This document shows positions 9,801 to 21,786 of a stretch of DNA of 64,000 nucleotides, in pieces; the first letter of the stretch is position 1; the number at the start of each line of letters is the position of its first letter. Source of the DNA: Septoria linicola (Eukaryota > Ascomycota > Dothideomycetes > Mycosphaerellales > Mycosphaerellaceae); NCBI GenBank assembly GCA_024114885.1, contig CP099418.1, positions 1,364,001 to 1,428,000 of the forward strand, read 5' to 3'. Under the pieces are notes generated by a model, which saw only the letters and a list, made by a program, of their open reading frames with translations, did not search any database and was not told the origin of the DNA. A program made the position numbers and the translations under genes.

Positions 9801-11929
9801 CCATGCGAACTGACACTTGATGCCAAAGCGCGAGCAAGCAGTGTTTTACCGGTGCCTGGAGGTCCATGGAACAAAACTCCTCGAGGAGGCGTGACGTGGA
9901 AGCGTTGAAACACTTCAGGATAGAGTAACGGCAAGGCAACCATTTCCTTGAGCTGGTTGATGTGATTGTCCAAGCCGCCAACGCCATCGAACGTCACGTT
10001 GGTGTCGACTCCTAGCGGGTCTGCATCTGCAAGCGCCTTCTTGTCTTTCACTTTGCCTAGGCCGGGTGGACCACCTCCAGCACCAGTCAACGGATCGTTA
10101 TTCAGAGCCTGTGGTGCGGCGGAGACGCTGAAAGGCTTCGGGAATGCTGAAGTAGGTGTCATGCCTACAGCGCCACTGCCGGTCTGACCAGCTTTGGGCC
10201 CGATCTCATCGTCACTGCTGTCCGAGTCGACACCACCAGCAGCACCGATACCTTCGGGACCACCGAGAATCGGCGGCGGACCTCCTCCTCCTCCAAAGGG
10301 ACCGTATGTAGAAAACAAGCTGCGATAAGTGTGTCCGCCTCCGCCACGTCGATTGCCCCGAGGCGTTGCCGCAGGTATCGCAGGCGCATCATCCTCTTCG
10401 ATTGGGAGCAATAACTCCGGCCGTATGATGCGATAGTCTGGCCTGTTCCCGCGGCTGCGTAAAGTCGGCTCGAAATTGATTTCATTTTCCTGCTGCGCGG
10501 CACGTTCACGTCTGCCTCGCGATCGTCGGTTGCGACGGCGATCCTCGTCCAGCTCGGCTGCTTCGTCCGCGATTTCCTCGACGTCGAGTTCTTCGTCTGC
10601 AGAGGGTTGGCGCCTCGAACGGCTGCGCTGAGATGCAGACTTGCGAGTAATCCTGCCCGACCTTCGACCTTGCGAACTTCCATCGTTGCTGCTATTGCCA
10701 CCACGACCAGGCTTCAACAGGTCATCCTCGGAGTCTGACACTTCTTGGTCCGCGTCAATTTCGCCATCCGCATCGGGCTCGAAATCACTGCTCTGTTCTG
10801 CACCTGACTTCCTGTTACGAAGCGATCTACGATTGTTAGTCTCTGGCTGAGACGGCGGAGGTGTCGAAGCCTTGCGACGTGCACGTAAGGTACGTCCTTT
10901 GGTGATTGGACCTTCATCATCATCGTTGTCCTCTGGTTCCAAGCCTAGCTCGGGTTCGGGCTGAGAGGTCTGCGACTCCTGCACAACCTGCTCTTCTTCT
11001 TCATCGTCCTCATCGTTGACAAGTTCCATTCTGATGTCCTCGTCCTTCACTGTGTCGGTGGGGAATACATGTGACATGATGCGCTCCGTCTCTTGGCCCT
11101 CCACATGGGCTGCTTGTTCCAGCTGCGAGAAGAACTGCTGTCCCTCTGTTGTCTGCCGCGGATCCGCGATCGAGCCTTCGTGCGAGACCTCGAAGATAGC
11201 ACTAGGCGGCTTCTTAGACGCCAGGCCTTTGCCTCCCCTGGTCGCACGACGTGCAGCCGACGGCTGTGGTGTTCCGCTGCCAGCGCGGGTGACAAGGTGA
11301 TGTCGTCCAGAATCCGTAAGTGCAACCAAGTCGTTAGCATCATCGTGTGAGAGCCGACTGCTCCGCCGTCCTCCCGCAGAGCCTTGAGTGTGGAGCGTGG
11401 GTGTTGGCGCACGCCGTGATGCCCTGCTGCCGGTACGCGTACGTGTCACACGCTCGTTCTCCATGCTGTATGGTGGTACTTTGAGGCGGACGATGAGGGT
11501 CGGTTTGGTCAGCAAAGCTCGCCGCGCCTGCTTGCTGCGCGCAGATGTAGATGGAGCAGGGTCGTGGTCACTGTCTGTGGCTGCTATCTCGTCCTCGTCC
11601 TCGCTGTTTTCTTCATACTTGACGACCTTTTTCGTCGCTGATCGAACGCCTCGGCCAGTCCGTGGGTTCCGCTCGATCGGCCTGTCGTGTTCCGAGTCGG
11701 TGAATGATGCCTCCTCTTCACTGTTGGCGATGCTGTCGTCGTCCTCGATGTCGTCCGAAGAGTTGCCGTATCGCTGGCGACGCGGCTTGTCGCGTTTGCG
11801 TGGTGAAGTTTTCTGAGATTTCTTTGATCGTTTCTGGGGGCGAGCTTCGACCGCGTCGTCGTCGAAATCTGAATCGTTGCTGTCGCTTTTGTTGGGGTCG
11901 AAGATGAGTGCCTTGCGCTTCGCAGCCAT
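6801..11929 (-). CDS. YTA7: AAA ATPase with bromodomain, Yta7/ATAD2 family
   Basis: Nuclear chromatin-bound ATPase; the family handles histone H3 and transcription boundaries. Exons 11929-8846 and 8792-6801 give 1691 aa; the 53-base intron (GTGAGT...CAG) joins KDSTR to SSEAAVVQMF. The order is: a long acidic and basic disordered N-terminus (1-540); an active AAA1 module with Walker A GPPGTGKT near 688, Walker B IIFFDEIDG near 745 and the GATNRPDSVDPALRRPGRFD segment; a degenerate AAA2 in which the P-loop reads GRPGMGQQ, lacking the Lys, and the second Walker B lacks the Asp-Glu pair; a family-type bromodomain region around 1170-1310; and a Gln/Ser-rich C-terminal region. The frame extends to 11971 but that codon is GTG; ATG at 11929 in a strong Kozak context is the start. 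Confidence 0.93.
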
Positions 11930-13711
11930 GGGTGGAGCTATGCCCGCTGTGCCAGTCGTGTGCCTGATCACCGCCTAGAATATTGCCCTGTGCTGCCTAA
12001 CTAACAAACGACGAGATGCGTTATGCGCTGCTGGTGAAGCTGCGTCTCGCGGGCATCGACCGCGTTGCGCGTGACGTGCTGCTCTCGCTGAAGCCAAGCA
12101 AAGCCCAAAGATGCGAGCAAGAACCCAACTGCACAATGGCACAAGTGGCAACGCGTGTGATCTCCTGGATCTGATGCAGGAGGACGCGATGAATGCAGAC
12201 TTTGCCCGGATGAAAATGCGAATGTCGCCACAAGTAGGCAGACGAGGCAGAGACAAGAGATATGGTTGGAAGGGACGTCCCGGTTGCATATAGGCTTTCT
12301 CCCTCCACTAGCTTTCTATACAGTAGCGCAAGCACCATAGAAACAACACAATTAGAAAATCAGCCTATTGCTCGCACGTTTCATTGAACAATATGTACGA
12401 TTGCTATCCTGTCAGTCGCGTCACATTTCGCCACGCGTATATACCGAGTCCGCGCCATTGGCGATCGCGACGAGTGCAAGAGCTGGCACAATATCTTTCT
12501 TAAACAATTCAGGAACCACTTCTTTTAAAGATCGCTGGCGCCGCGTTCCTGGCATGCGGAACTGCAACCTTGAGCACTCTATCTGGACGACATCTTCCAC
12601 CCAGCGCGGCATGTTTCCCAGGACTTTGTTCATCCGGCTTTTGCACCAGAACCACACGAACAATATGGTCAAATCATTCAAGTCGCCATTTGTGCATACA
12701 ATATGTCCTAAATTCCTGTTCCACCTGCAAATTCCACTGTCAATACTGTCACGATTAGTAAATCACATTGTCGGCAGCAAAGTTGAGTAATTGAACTTGC
12801 AACGAGTCAGAGGAACCGTACTGGTCTGCATTCACACAAATCGATAGCACGAGCAAAATGCGGTCGGAATGGCATAGCAGTGAAGCTATAGTGAAAGGCA
12901 TTCGAAGCATGTATGCCAGGCTGCACGAACGGCATTGAGCGGCGATGCCGACGACGTCTTTTCTCTTCCTTGACAAGGACACGCCTCTAGATTAGCTAGA
13001 AATCATTGGCGAACATTGGACAATTCCAACGATACTCTCTACCACTGATGACTACTTCCAATAAGGCAGCAGCACTCCTTGTGAGACTGTTGGCGGAGGT
13101 GCTGAATGGGGGCTGCGGCAACGGACTGGCCAAGATCGTAGCACAGCTCCACCGGTCGGAAGGGCATATAGAGCCGCACCATTGTGTAAGAGTGTATTGT
13201 GTGAGAGTATGCATGCCACGAGCATTGTTGAACGAGTGTATGCTCGTTGTGCGTACAACCATTGATCTGTTGGAATCAGGCGTGGCTACCTCCTGGCCCC
13301 CTGCGACGATACATGTGTACCTGCTGAAGCTTTTGCACGTGCTGCTGCCAGGAACACAGGATCTTTTTTTGATCCGCGTGTATCAAACCTCACTTTTTCC
13401 TCGACTGTCCGCTGCTCCGTTTCACTTCTGCGACTCCATTTCTCCATCACCAGTTCATCAGCAAGCCCTCCCGTCGTCCGCTCTCCTTTTCTCCACAAGT
13501 CACATTGGCCTGTGCCTCGAAGCTAGACTAAGTTAGGCCCAGTTGCGCGACGTCGGCGCTCTCGGAAGAATTGTTGCTCTCCGCGACACATCTTCACACA
13601 TCACCCGAACGCGCTCTTTCCATTGTCGCAACAACACCACGCGTGTCCACCGTCGAGTCGCACCTTCGCTGACTGCAGCGCGCCAAGCTGCAGTGTCACC
13701 GACTCAGAATC
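11930..13711. other. Intergenic between YTA7 and AGC1
   Basis: The two genes are divergent, 1.8 kb apart. The right part (about 13370-13520) is pyrimidine-rich on the plus strand, as often seen upstream of fungal housekeeping genes. The middle holds a possible BTB-like remnant, listed separately. Otherwise I see no gene. Confidence 0.5.
12401..12990 (-). pseudogene. Possible fragment of a BTB/POZ-like fungal gene
   Basis: Two minus-strand frames look partly protein-like. One (about 12880-12760) reads ILLVLSICVNADQYGSSDSL, resembling the segment after a BTB fold in fungal BTB proteins (usually ADKYD...). The next (about 12705-12421) contains LNDLTILFVWFW followed by a Leu/Val-rich stretch ending in KEVVPELFKKDIVPALALVA, the kind of tail such proteins carry. 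Neither frame has a convincing ATG at its head and I could not find one splice that joins them in phase. It may be a decayed copy, or chance. Confidence 0.25.
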
Positions 13712-15995
13712 ATGGAGGACCTCAAGGAGAAGGCCGAGAAAGTCAAGGAAGGTGTCAAGGAGACGCTGCTCGGCGTCGAGGATGAATCACAGACGTCCGA
13801 CCAGACGCGCTCGGAGTTCATGCAACAGGCAAAGAAGGACGAGGACACGGGAGAATGGTACATGGGCGAGACAGAGTTCGTCAACGCCGTGGCTCCGCCC
13901 GGCGAAGACTACGTGAGTACCACGACTGCCAACTCCATCACCCACCTCACTCACTTGCAACACCGCTGCTCACTTCGTGCCCGACTGCGCTTTTCCGGCG
14001 CGCTTCCCACGGCCCAGTCGCATCTCTGAACATCACATCGATCAACATGGTACTGACAATGATCCACAGCACAAAATCAAGCGCGACCAGTACGCCGTTC
14101 TGTTCCAGATCGCAGACCGCCGAGGCAGCGGTCGGGTCACGCTGGGCGATTGGAATGTCTTCAACAACCTCCTCAAGAAGCCAGACGCCGAGTACGAGAT
14201 TGCGTTCCGTCTGTTCGCAGACCCAAATTCCGGCCTTGTCGACTTCACCACTTTCAAGGACGTGTACGCAAAGAACAAGACATCCACCACAATTCCTTTC
14301 AATTGGGACAGCGACTGGGCAAAGCTCTACTTGGGAGGAAAGCGTCACCGTCACTCGATGACCTACCCGCAATTCGCACAGATGCTTCGTGGTCTGCAAG
14401 GAGAGCGTGTGCGTCAAGCCTTTCTCTACCTCGATAAGAACGGCGAGGGATACATTGAGCCGGAGGATTTCCAGCGCATCATCAAGGAGACCGCAGCGCA
14501 CAAGCTATCGGACCACTTGCTTGACCATCTTCCCACACTGTGCAACATCTCGCCAGGATCCAAGATCTCGTATGCCAACGTGCGAGCCTTCCAGAACATC
14601 CTCCGCGAGATGGACGTTGTCATCATGGTCATCCGCAACGCAGTGCTGAAGTCCAGCGACGGCAAAATTACCCGTGTCGACTTCCTGAACGAGGCTACTC
14701 GCGTCACACGCTTCTCCCAATTTACTCCCATGGAGGCCGATATCTTGTTCCACTTCGCCTCTCTCGACCAGCCCTCCGGGCGGCTAGGTCTACACGACTT
14801 CGATCGTGTGCTCGATCCCAGCTGGCACGCCAAGGTCGCTGACCCGGCCGAGGCTGTCGCCGACATTGCACAAAAGGCGGTGGTGAAGTCCAAGAGCTTC
14901 CTCCACGACATACTGGTTTCTGCCCACCATTTCGGTCTGGGTTCCATCGCAGGTGCATTCGGTGCATTCATGGTTTATCCTATCGATTTGGTCAAGACTC
15001 GCATGCAGAATCAGCGCAGTTCGAATGTCGGCCAGCTGCTCTACAAGAACAGTCTTGACTGCTTCACCAAAGTCATACGCAACGAGGGTGGTCGTGGCCT
15101 CTACTCTGGTGTAGTGCCGCAGCTGATAGGTGTCGCACCAGAGAAGGCCATCAAGCTTACTGTGAATGACATTGTGCGCGGCAAGTTCACCGACATCAAG
15201 AGTGGCGACATCAAATTCTGGCAGGAGATGATAGCTGGTGGCAGTGCTGGTGGTTGCCAAGTCATCTTCACTAACCCACTTGAAATCGTCAAGATTCGTC
15301 TGCAAGTGCAAGGCGAGGCCATTCGAGCAGCGGCTCGTGAGGGCGAACAGCTTAAGAAGCGTACCGCCATCTGGATTGTTCGCAACTTAGGTCTAAGTGG
15401 CCTGTACAAGGGCGCGTCAGCTTGTCTGCTGCGTGACATTCCGTTCTCGGCCATCTACTTCCCTTCTTACGCACACTTGAAGAAGGATTTCTTTGGCGAG
15501 TCGCCGACCAAGAAGCTGGGTGTTCTGCAGCTTCTCACTGCCGGTGCGATCGCTGGTATGCCGGCTGCGTACTTCACCACGCCTGCGGACGTCATCAAGA
15601 CCCGTCTTCAGGTTGAGGCTCGTAAGGGCGATGCAACGTACGCCAATATTCGCGATTGCGCTCGGAAAGTTTTCAGAGATGAAGGCTTCAAGGCTTTCTT
15701 CAAGGGAGGACCTGCCCGTATTTTGCGGTCATCGCCCCAGTTCGGTTTCACGTTGGCCGCATACGAAGTTCTTCAAGGTCTCCTCCCCTTCCCTGGCGAT
15801 CACGACGACACGGCTTCACCACGCGGCGGTCTTGAGCCGATCACTGGAGCCCAGGAACGCCAGGCACCGCTGCCACATCTGCGCTGTCGCAACGCACTCA
15901 AGATTATCAGCGATCTCGACCTCGGCTTCGGCAAGGTCCAGCAGCCTCCTGGGGGCATAAAGAGCTGGATTCCTGGACGTAACCAGGGCAATTGA
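13712..15995 (+). CDS. AGC1: Mitochondrial aspartate/glutamate carrier with EF-hand domain
   Basis: Inner-membrane carrier of the aralar/citrin type that exchanges aspartate for glutamate in the malate-aspartate shuttle under calcium control. Exons 13712-13912 and 14070-15995 give 708 aa; the 157-base intron (GTGAGT...CAG) joins GEDY to HKIKRDQYAVLF. The first 330 residues form EF-hand-like repeats (e.g. DRRGSGRVTLGDW, DKNGEGYIEPEDF). Three carrier repeats follow, each with the signature PxDxxKxR: PIDLVKTRMQ near 371, NPLEIVKIRLQ near 469 and TPADVIKTRLQ near 572. Length and order match animal aralar more closely than the longer yeast protein. Confidence 0.95.
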
Positions 15996-16881
15996 TCTGT
16001 TCATCAGAGGTACGTTTATCGTGACATGCATTTCCCATTAACCATTTGTTGCGGCGGCGGCGGCGGCGGCGGCAGTTAATGTGGTGATGTTCGTATGTAG
16101 CGATCGGCGTCTGGATCAGAAGCGGGCACAGGAAGTGCACTGATGTATAGTGCTTTACTTTACTGGCATACGAAATCGACTTCGAGCATAGCGTTCAGGG
16201 CGTCAGCGGCGTTTAAAGGGCATAGCGGGACTGTACTTGCTGGTCACGAAAGGGGCGAGGAGCAGACATCCTGCCATGTGTGCGCTTCACTAGAAGGTCG
16301 GCAGCGATTGATAGGATCATCGCTCGCTTTCACAGAGCAAAAGACGTTCGGAGCATACAGTAATTTGAGCGAGATGAGAGGGAGGTCAGATGCATGACAA
16401 GCGGTCAGGCATTGTGTATGAACACTGTATCAAAGAAAGATTCTTCGATTTCCCGCTAGCTATGTCGGTCTCGCATAGTCGACGATGCGCTTTCGGCTCT
16501 ACGCGTCGCTCAGTGCCTCTGACTACTGCCCCGGCACGGCATCGCCGGTACAAAGGCATCACATCCGAGTTCCACTACTGGTAGGTATCACACGAAGGAA
16601 GGAGCGTGGCACCTCGAGCGCAGCGGTAACTTGACTGCCATTGCTTGCAAACTTGGGCACCCTAAGGGCACCCATGCTGGATACTGAACACCTCAGAAAG
16701 ATCTACTTCCTGGACACAGACGCAAAGCTTGAGAGGTTCTACTCTCCAATGTTACCTGGCGATGATGGGCCCTTGGACTGGTCTACGTCAGCAGGGGGAC
16801 GCACGACTTGTAATGAATACCACCAATGAGAGCGCAGCTTGGAGCAAATCTGTCTATTGTCTAGATATGTCTAGAGAGCTT
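15996..16881. other. Intergenic, convergent AGC1 / MFS tails
   Basis: Both flanking genes point into this 886-base stretch. It holds a GCG microsatellite and otherwise only short frames without support. Confidence 0.5.
16051..16073 (+). repeat. GCG trinucleotide microsatellite
   Basis: About eight uninterrupted GCG/GGC units just 56 bases after the AGC1 stop, probably in its 3' UTR. Confidence 0.9.
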
Positions 16882-18681
16882 TCATGCTGAATCATCTGTG
16901 TCACGTCTATCACTGTCGTTGAGAAGGCTCGGCCTGTCGTCGTCTTTTGGCTGCTGTCTCTCATTGCAGCCGTTCCAGCCAGTCCCGGCTTGCACGAAGA
17001 ATGTTCCCATCCCAATAGCTGCCATTATGAGCCACAGAACTTTCAGGGCATCCTGGTATCCCTCCACAGCGATTGTCCTCTCTATTCCTTCTAGCTGGCC
17101 TACCAAAGCTGGCGAGCCAAGAAGTTGGCGAATGAGCCTTGGGTTATTCAAGCCTGCATCGTTGAATCTTGACTCGAGGCTCGCTCTGAGTGAGCGCGAG
17201 AACACTCCTCCTCCGATGGCTGAACCGAACGATCCTGCAAACCCACGAAAAGTGGCAAGTAGCGCTGTAGCCACATAATGCGTTTCCTTAGGTGTGATGT
17301 GCAGCAGGTGGGCCAGGTTGTAGTTCATTGCTGCGCCTGTTACGAATCCACATGCGAACAGTACAAGCACGAATGCCCATGCTGGTACAGAACCTGTGGA
17401 CATGAGACCAAGTGCCGCCAGCGTCACAGGGAAAAGGACATATGTCACCAGTGTTGGCGCATAGAATGATCCCTGACGCCGGATGTGGAGCCAGCCCACT
17501 GAGAGTCCTCCCACAGCGAACCCGAAATTCGTTGGTATGAGCATCGCGCCGGCGGATGAAGGTGACCATGTTCGCACAGCCAGAGCGTAAGTTGGAGCAT
17601 AGAATAGCACACTCCATCTTCCCATCATAAAGCCGACAGTCCCGAGACATGTTAGTAACAGACCTCGAGACTTCAACAGAGCCACTGGTATGATTGGATC
17701 CTGTGCTAGATAGATCTCGTTGTTGACAAACGTGACTAGAACCAACGCGGACACAATGATGGGCCATACAGGAATGCTTGTGGGTGCAGCCATTGCATAC
17801 AAGATCAGCACCAAACATGCTGTCAGAAGAACAGCACCAAGATAGTCGAGACTACGCAGCCGTTTCCATACATCAGGAGAGACCGACTCGTCTTGACCAA
17901 TTTTGCCAGCATGGAAATCACCAGGTAAGGCAAAGAGTAATACCAGACCGGCAAAAATGCAGATAGGGATTTGAAGCCAGAAAAGTGCTCGCCAGCCAAT
18001 GCGTGGCAAAAGTGCACCTGCTGCGGTGGCCCCCACAGCAACTCCAATCGTGAAGCCAGTATTGAGCATGCCAATTCCGAGACCTCGACGCTTGGATCCT
18101 GTCAATTCCAGCACGATGATAATGGATATAGTGAAGATGCCACTTGCGCCAACGCCTTGCACGCATCGACCTATGACAAAGGTCTCAAAATCTGTCGATA
18201 TTGCGCACATCAAGCATCCGAGGGCCAGCAGGAGAGCGGAAATTGAGATGCACGACCGTGGCGAGAATAAGCTGCTTAGCTTGCCATTGAGCGGTCCTAG
18301 TGCAGACATGGTTATCAGAAATGCTGAAGTGAACCATGAAGTAGCTTCGAAAGCATCCAGTTCAGATGCAATAGCCGATTGGGTGGTGGTGAGCAAGCTC
18401 ATATTTGTGGCATCGATGAAGATGAGTACTCCGAGGGCAAGGGTGACTAGAAGTCCTCGGGTTGGGCTGAGTGCCTGACTTGCGATCGTATCATCTTCAG
18501 CGTCCACTTTGGCAATAGCAGCGCCATCGGGAGTTGCGTGATTGGTCGAATCGCTTGCTGTGTGTTTACCGGATGTTGTAGGGGCGGGAGGTATGAGTGG
18601 CGTTGTTTCAGCAGGTGTCGAGGTGTCTGATGAAGAACTGTATGGCAGATCTCTCTGTCGAAGTCTCTCTCCTTCTGGCAT
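16882..18681 (-). CDS. MFS transporter, DHA2 (14-helix) type
   Basis: Plasma- or vacuolar-membrane proton-coupled transporter. A single exon of 599 aa. A Ser/Thr/Pro-rich cytosolic head of about 90 residues precedes many hydrophobic segments. Family signs are the first helix region LGVLIFIDATNMSLLTTTQ, and GRCVQGVGASGIFTISIIIV, which is the DHA2 motif GRxxQGxGAxG in helix 4. The C-terminal tail is polar and rich in Asp. ATG at 18681 is the first in frame; the open frame continues upstream to 18816 without an ATG. The sequence is nearest in feel to fungal multidrug or basic-amino-acid (Vba-like) exporters; the substrate cannot be told. Confidence 0.88.
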   Translation of the reverse strand: MPEGERLRQRDLPYSSSSDTSTPAETTPLIPPAPTTSGKHTASDSTNHATPDGAAIAKVDAEDDTIASQALSPTRGLLVTLALGVLIFIDATNMSLLTTTQSAIASELDAFEATSWFTSAFLITMSALGPLNGKLSSLFSPRSCISISALLLALGCLMCAISTDFETFVIGRCVQGVGASGIFTISIIIVLELTGSKRRGLGIGMLNTGFTIGVAVGATAAGALLPRIGWRALFWLQIPICIFAGLVLLFALPGDFHAGKIGQDESVSPDVWKRLRSLDYLGAVLLTACLVLILYAMAAPTSIPVWPIIVSALVLVTFVNNEIYLAQDPIIPVALLKSRGLLLTCLGTVGFMMGRWSVLFYAPTYALAVRTWSPSSAGAMLIPTNFGFAVGGLSVGWLHIRRQGSFYAPTLVTYVLFPVTLAALGLMSTGSVPAWAFVLVLFACGFVTGAAMNYNLAHLLHITPKETHYVATALLATFRGFAGSFGSAIGGGVFSRSLRASLESRFNDAGLNNPRLIRQLLGSPALVGQLEGIERTIAVEGYQDALKVLWLIMAAIGMGTFFVQAGTGWNGCNERQQPKDDDRPSLLNDSDRRDTDDSA

Positions 18682-21600
18682 ACCAAGATCCGCTGGCCAA
18701 TGGCCGGGTTTGCCACGTGGTAGAGTAAAGTGTATTGCACGTGCGCTGTAGAGAAAACACCGTGGAGGGAACACCAGAACAATTGCTTTGAAGCGACTAT
18801 TAAAAATGCTCGTCACTTGTCAGTAGTCTACAGGATGTTGTTTCTGCAGTCAATGACCATGTTGTGTGAGGATGATTACCAACCGACAAGTCTGATGTGG
18901 TTAGCTTATGGGACAGACCGGAGCCGAGTCCGTTGGGTGATCGGCATTTTTCGCGTTCCGCCGTCACAATCCATTTTTGACACAACGAATGATTCTCAAT
19001 AATGAACATAGGAACAGCCCAAGCATGCCTCACGATGTGCGACGACGGCTGCGCGACATATGATTATGGTGCGCACGCGGTCATGGCAGCCCCGCCTTTG
19101 GTCGGCTGAATTCCGATACTCCAGACACTGATGAGATTTTCCTGGATGGCCTTCGAAAGTCCTGGCTCGCGAACACCATCATAGTGCCGACGCTGCAGGG
19201 TAGCCGATGAGCTATAGCAGTAAGTATCCTCGATAAACATCTACTCACATGATCTGGATTTCGGAATCAAGGGAGCAGAAGTCTCTGATCAACTGCAAAC
19301 TGCGGAATAGGCCTCGCACAAACATCCGAGCCGGTCCTGGAATCAAGGCGGCTGCATTCCTGCTATTTGAGGTTACTAGAGGCACAGAGGTGAATCTCTG
19401 AAGCCCCGTAGATCTTGCCACAAGGAGATATTGCTACTGCTTGGGCGCCCACGGACTTTAGCTTTAAAGTGCAGCGCACCAATAGCTCGTGTGAAATGGG
19501 ATGGTGCCTAGACACTGGACAGTCCCCATCGCGCACGGAGTTGGCATATAGCCCAGGCATCCAGTACCATGCGTGATTATGCTGGGAGCATGACAATTCT
19601 CTGGCGTTCTTCGAGGATGTAGACGGTATGTTTCCCGGTGTACTTGCTGCTTCGAGTTTGATCCGCTTGTAAATGAAGGATGCAGTAGCATGCCTTGGAG
19701 GACAACACTTGCCGTTCCCTCCGAGCCGTAGGATACTCGAGGTTGGAATGTGCGATCGCATAATTCAAAGTAGAACACATGCTTGACGCTATGCAGACAC
19801 AGGCGTGTGTAGATGGCTGGCCGTGGCGCCCGGCGGCTGGCCGCAACGACCGGCATGGACGCGAAACAACTACTTCATTATGAAAGTGGAAGCGTGAAGC
19901 AAATCACTGACTACCCTAGTGAGAGCATTGCTCAGTCGGTACGGTTACGGTGCTTTTTGTGTGGCAGCAGGGGGAAAATTGGTACCATGCCAACAGGCAA
20001 TTGCGATTCGGCTCCGATTCCACGTGCAGCCACATCTGTCACCACAGCACTGAGGAGGGGTGCCATGCCTTGGTGTCTACCATTTCTGAACGCAGAGAAC
20101 GCCATGACAAGTTCAGGATTGGTGGAATGCCTAACATGATCATCGGAGCGGCCGAAAGGCGTCGCTTTATACTTCTAAAGGCTTTCTCGTCTACAGAAGG
20201 TGAGGTACAGGCGAATCCTTCCATACCTTGATCCTCTATTCAGAACGCCTTTTACGAAGAAGGATTCTAGGTTACAGGCCCGTCAGGACCCGCTGGAACG
20301 GGAACTTCCACACAAAGCCGGAATGGTTCCTGTCACATGGCGCACACTACAGCACGTGCTTAGACTTGCCATGTCCAGTTCGCTAATCGTGTTGTTCTAC
20401 TGTCCACGATCACTTTTGATTACTACACAGCATGCGATCGACATCCTCATTTGCGACATGACACCATTGATTGCTGGCTGCAGCTATGTCGCACCAATAG
20501 CTGCAGCAACACCATCAAGGTGATCTACTGATCTCTATCCAGTATATTGGATTGGCCTGAAGGTAAATTGCACGCAGCATGCAGAAAGGATTAATAGAAT
20601 GCCGACTGCGATGCCTGAAGTCTGGTCAGAATGCGGACTGCATAGATAAGGCACCAAAAATAGCCTCGAAGGCATCTTCTCTTTGGCGGCCTCAGCTGCA
20701 CTGCTGTCGTAGTGGCGAAGCAGTATCGGCTCTGCCTCCACGAAGCTCAAGAGCATGGTTTCCGAACATACAAGCTGAATTCCGCTACTACATCATCATC
20801 ATCAGAACCGCCATAGTTTGACGATCACTGACCAACGCTACTGGGCAATGTGAGCGAGGTAATGATGCGTCTTGCAGTTCGAGCTTGTTGTGATTATTAC
20901 GGCCCCGAAGAGCTATGCAAGCCGCAAGTGCCGGTTCTGGCAACGCACGCGAGTCTGCATGGTGTTCACGCGTTGGGGTCCAAGCCACGAACGCCTTCTT
21001 TGCACGTCCAGACGAGATCACTGCACAATGCCATGCACAATGTCTCTGCCATGCATTTTCGCGTGATCAGAACCCAAGTCTAACGATAGGATCTGCATTA
21101 GTGCGCTCTCGCAGATGCAAGATTGTTCTCCGCACCGCAATCATGGCGTCTCGCCCTCACTGCTTCAAGCGAACTTGATGAGCGTCCCTCCTGGTCTCTA
21201 TGCAACTTCATGCACATAAGTGACCGAAAGGGTAAGGAGTTGTGTATCACGCAAGCCTAGACTGCACGAGTCCTAACCTGTGATTCGCGACATCTCTCAC
21301 CGGTCTCCACCAACGCCAGATGACTTTGGGTTCTCAGTGGATCGTCCTTGCAGATGAGGCGGCCGCCCTGGTACGTGGAGACTTCGGCGGCTCTGCTTCA
21401 TGTTACGCACAGGGCAATGGAGCTCAAGAGTATGTATAGAGGCCAGTATGGTAGGCGAAGTCGATGCATCATTCTATCTTCGAAGATCTTTCTTGCATCC
21501 CACCATTAACTGGCAGTGCCTGAGTTTGTCGCTAAGCCCCTGCCGACAGCCACCACCACTGTTGGCAATCATCACCCGTCACTGCGGCCTCTATGTTGAG

Positions 21601-21786
21601 GCGGACTCATTGACGTCTATATCATCCGGGTTCAGGACTACCATCGATGCTCCAACAGGGACAGGGAGCATCAATCGCTGCCGAGATCAAACATTGATCA
21701 CCACCAGGCCTTGCAGTTGTCCCGATCATCGCTGATCGCTAATACACGGGCTTGCATACAACCTTGGCGCTCGACTCCCGTTCACA
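18682..21786. other. Gene-poor stretch of 3.1 kb
   Basis: Between the MFS transporter and the zinc-finger gene I find no frame with both an ATG and a recognisable or coding-like protein. Scattered frames of 60-130 codons on both strands are rich in Cys, Arg and Ser without pattern. No tRNA box pair or transposon end was recognised. The last few hundred bases are probably the zinc-finger gene's promoter. Confidence 0.45.

Noticed and set aside
11930..11971. Extended N-terminus of the Yta7-like protein
   Set aside because: The codon at 11971 is GTG; the first ATG, in strong context, is at 11929.
18682..18816. Extended N-terminus of the MFS transporter
   Set aside because: It starts at GTG and reads as upstream DNA; ATG 18681 fits better.
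19363..20231. Overlapping frames of 80-130 codons suggesting a gene or transposon
   Set aside because: No ATG-headed frame resembles a transposase or other protein, and composition is irregular.
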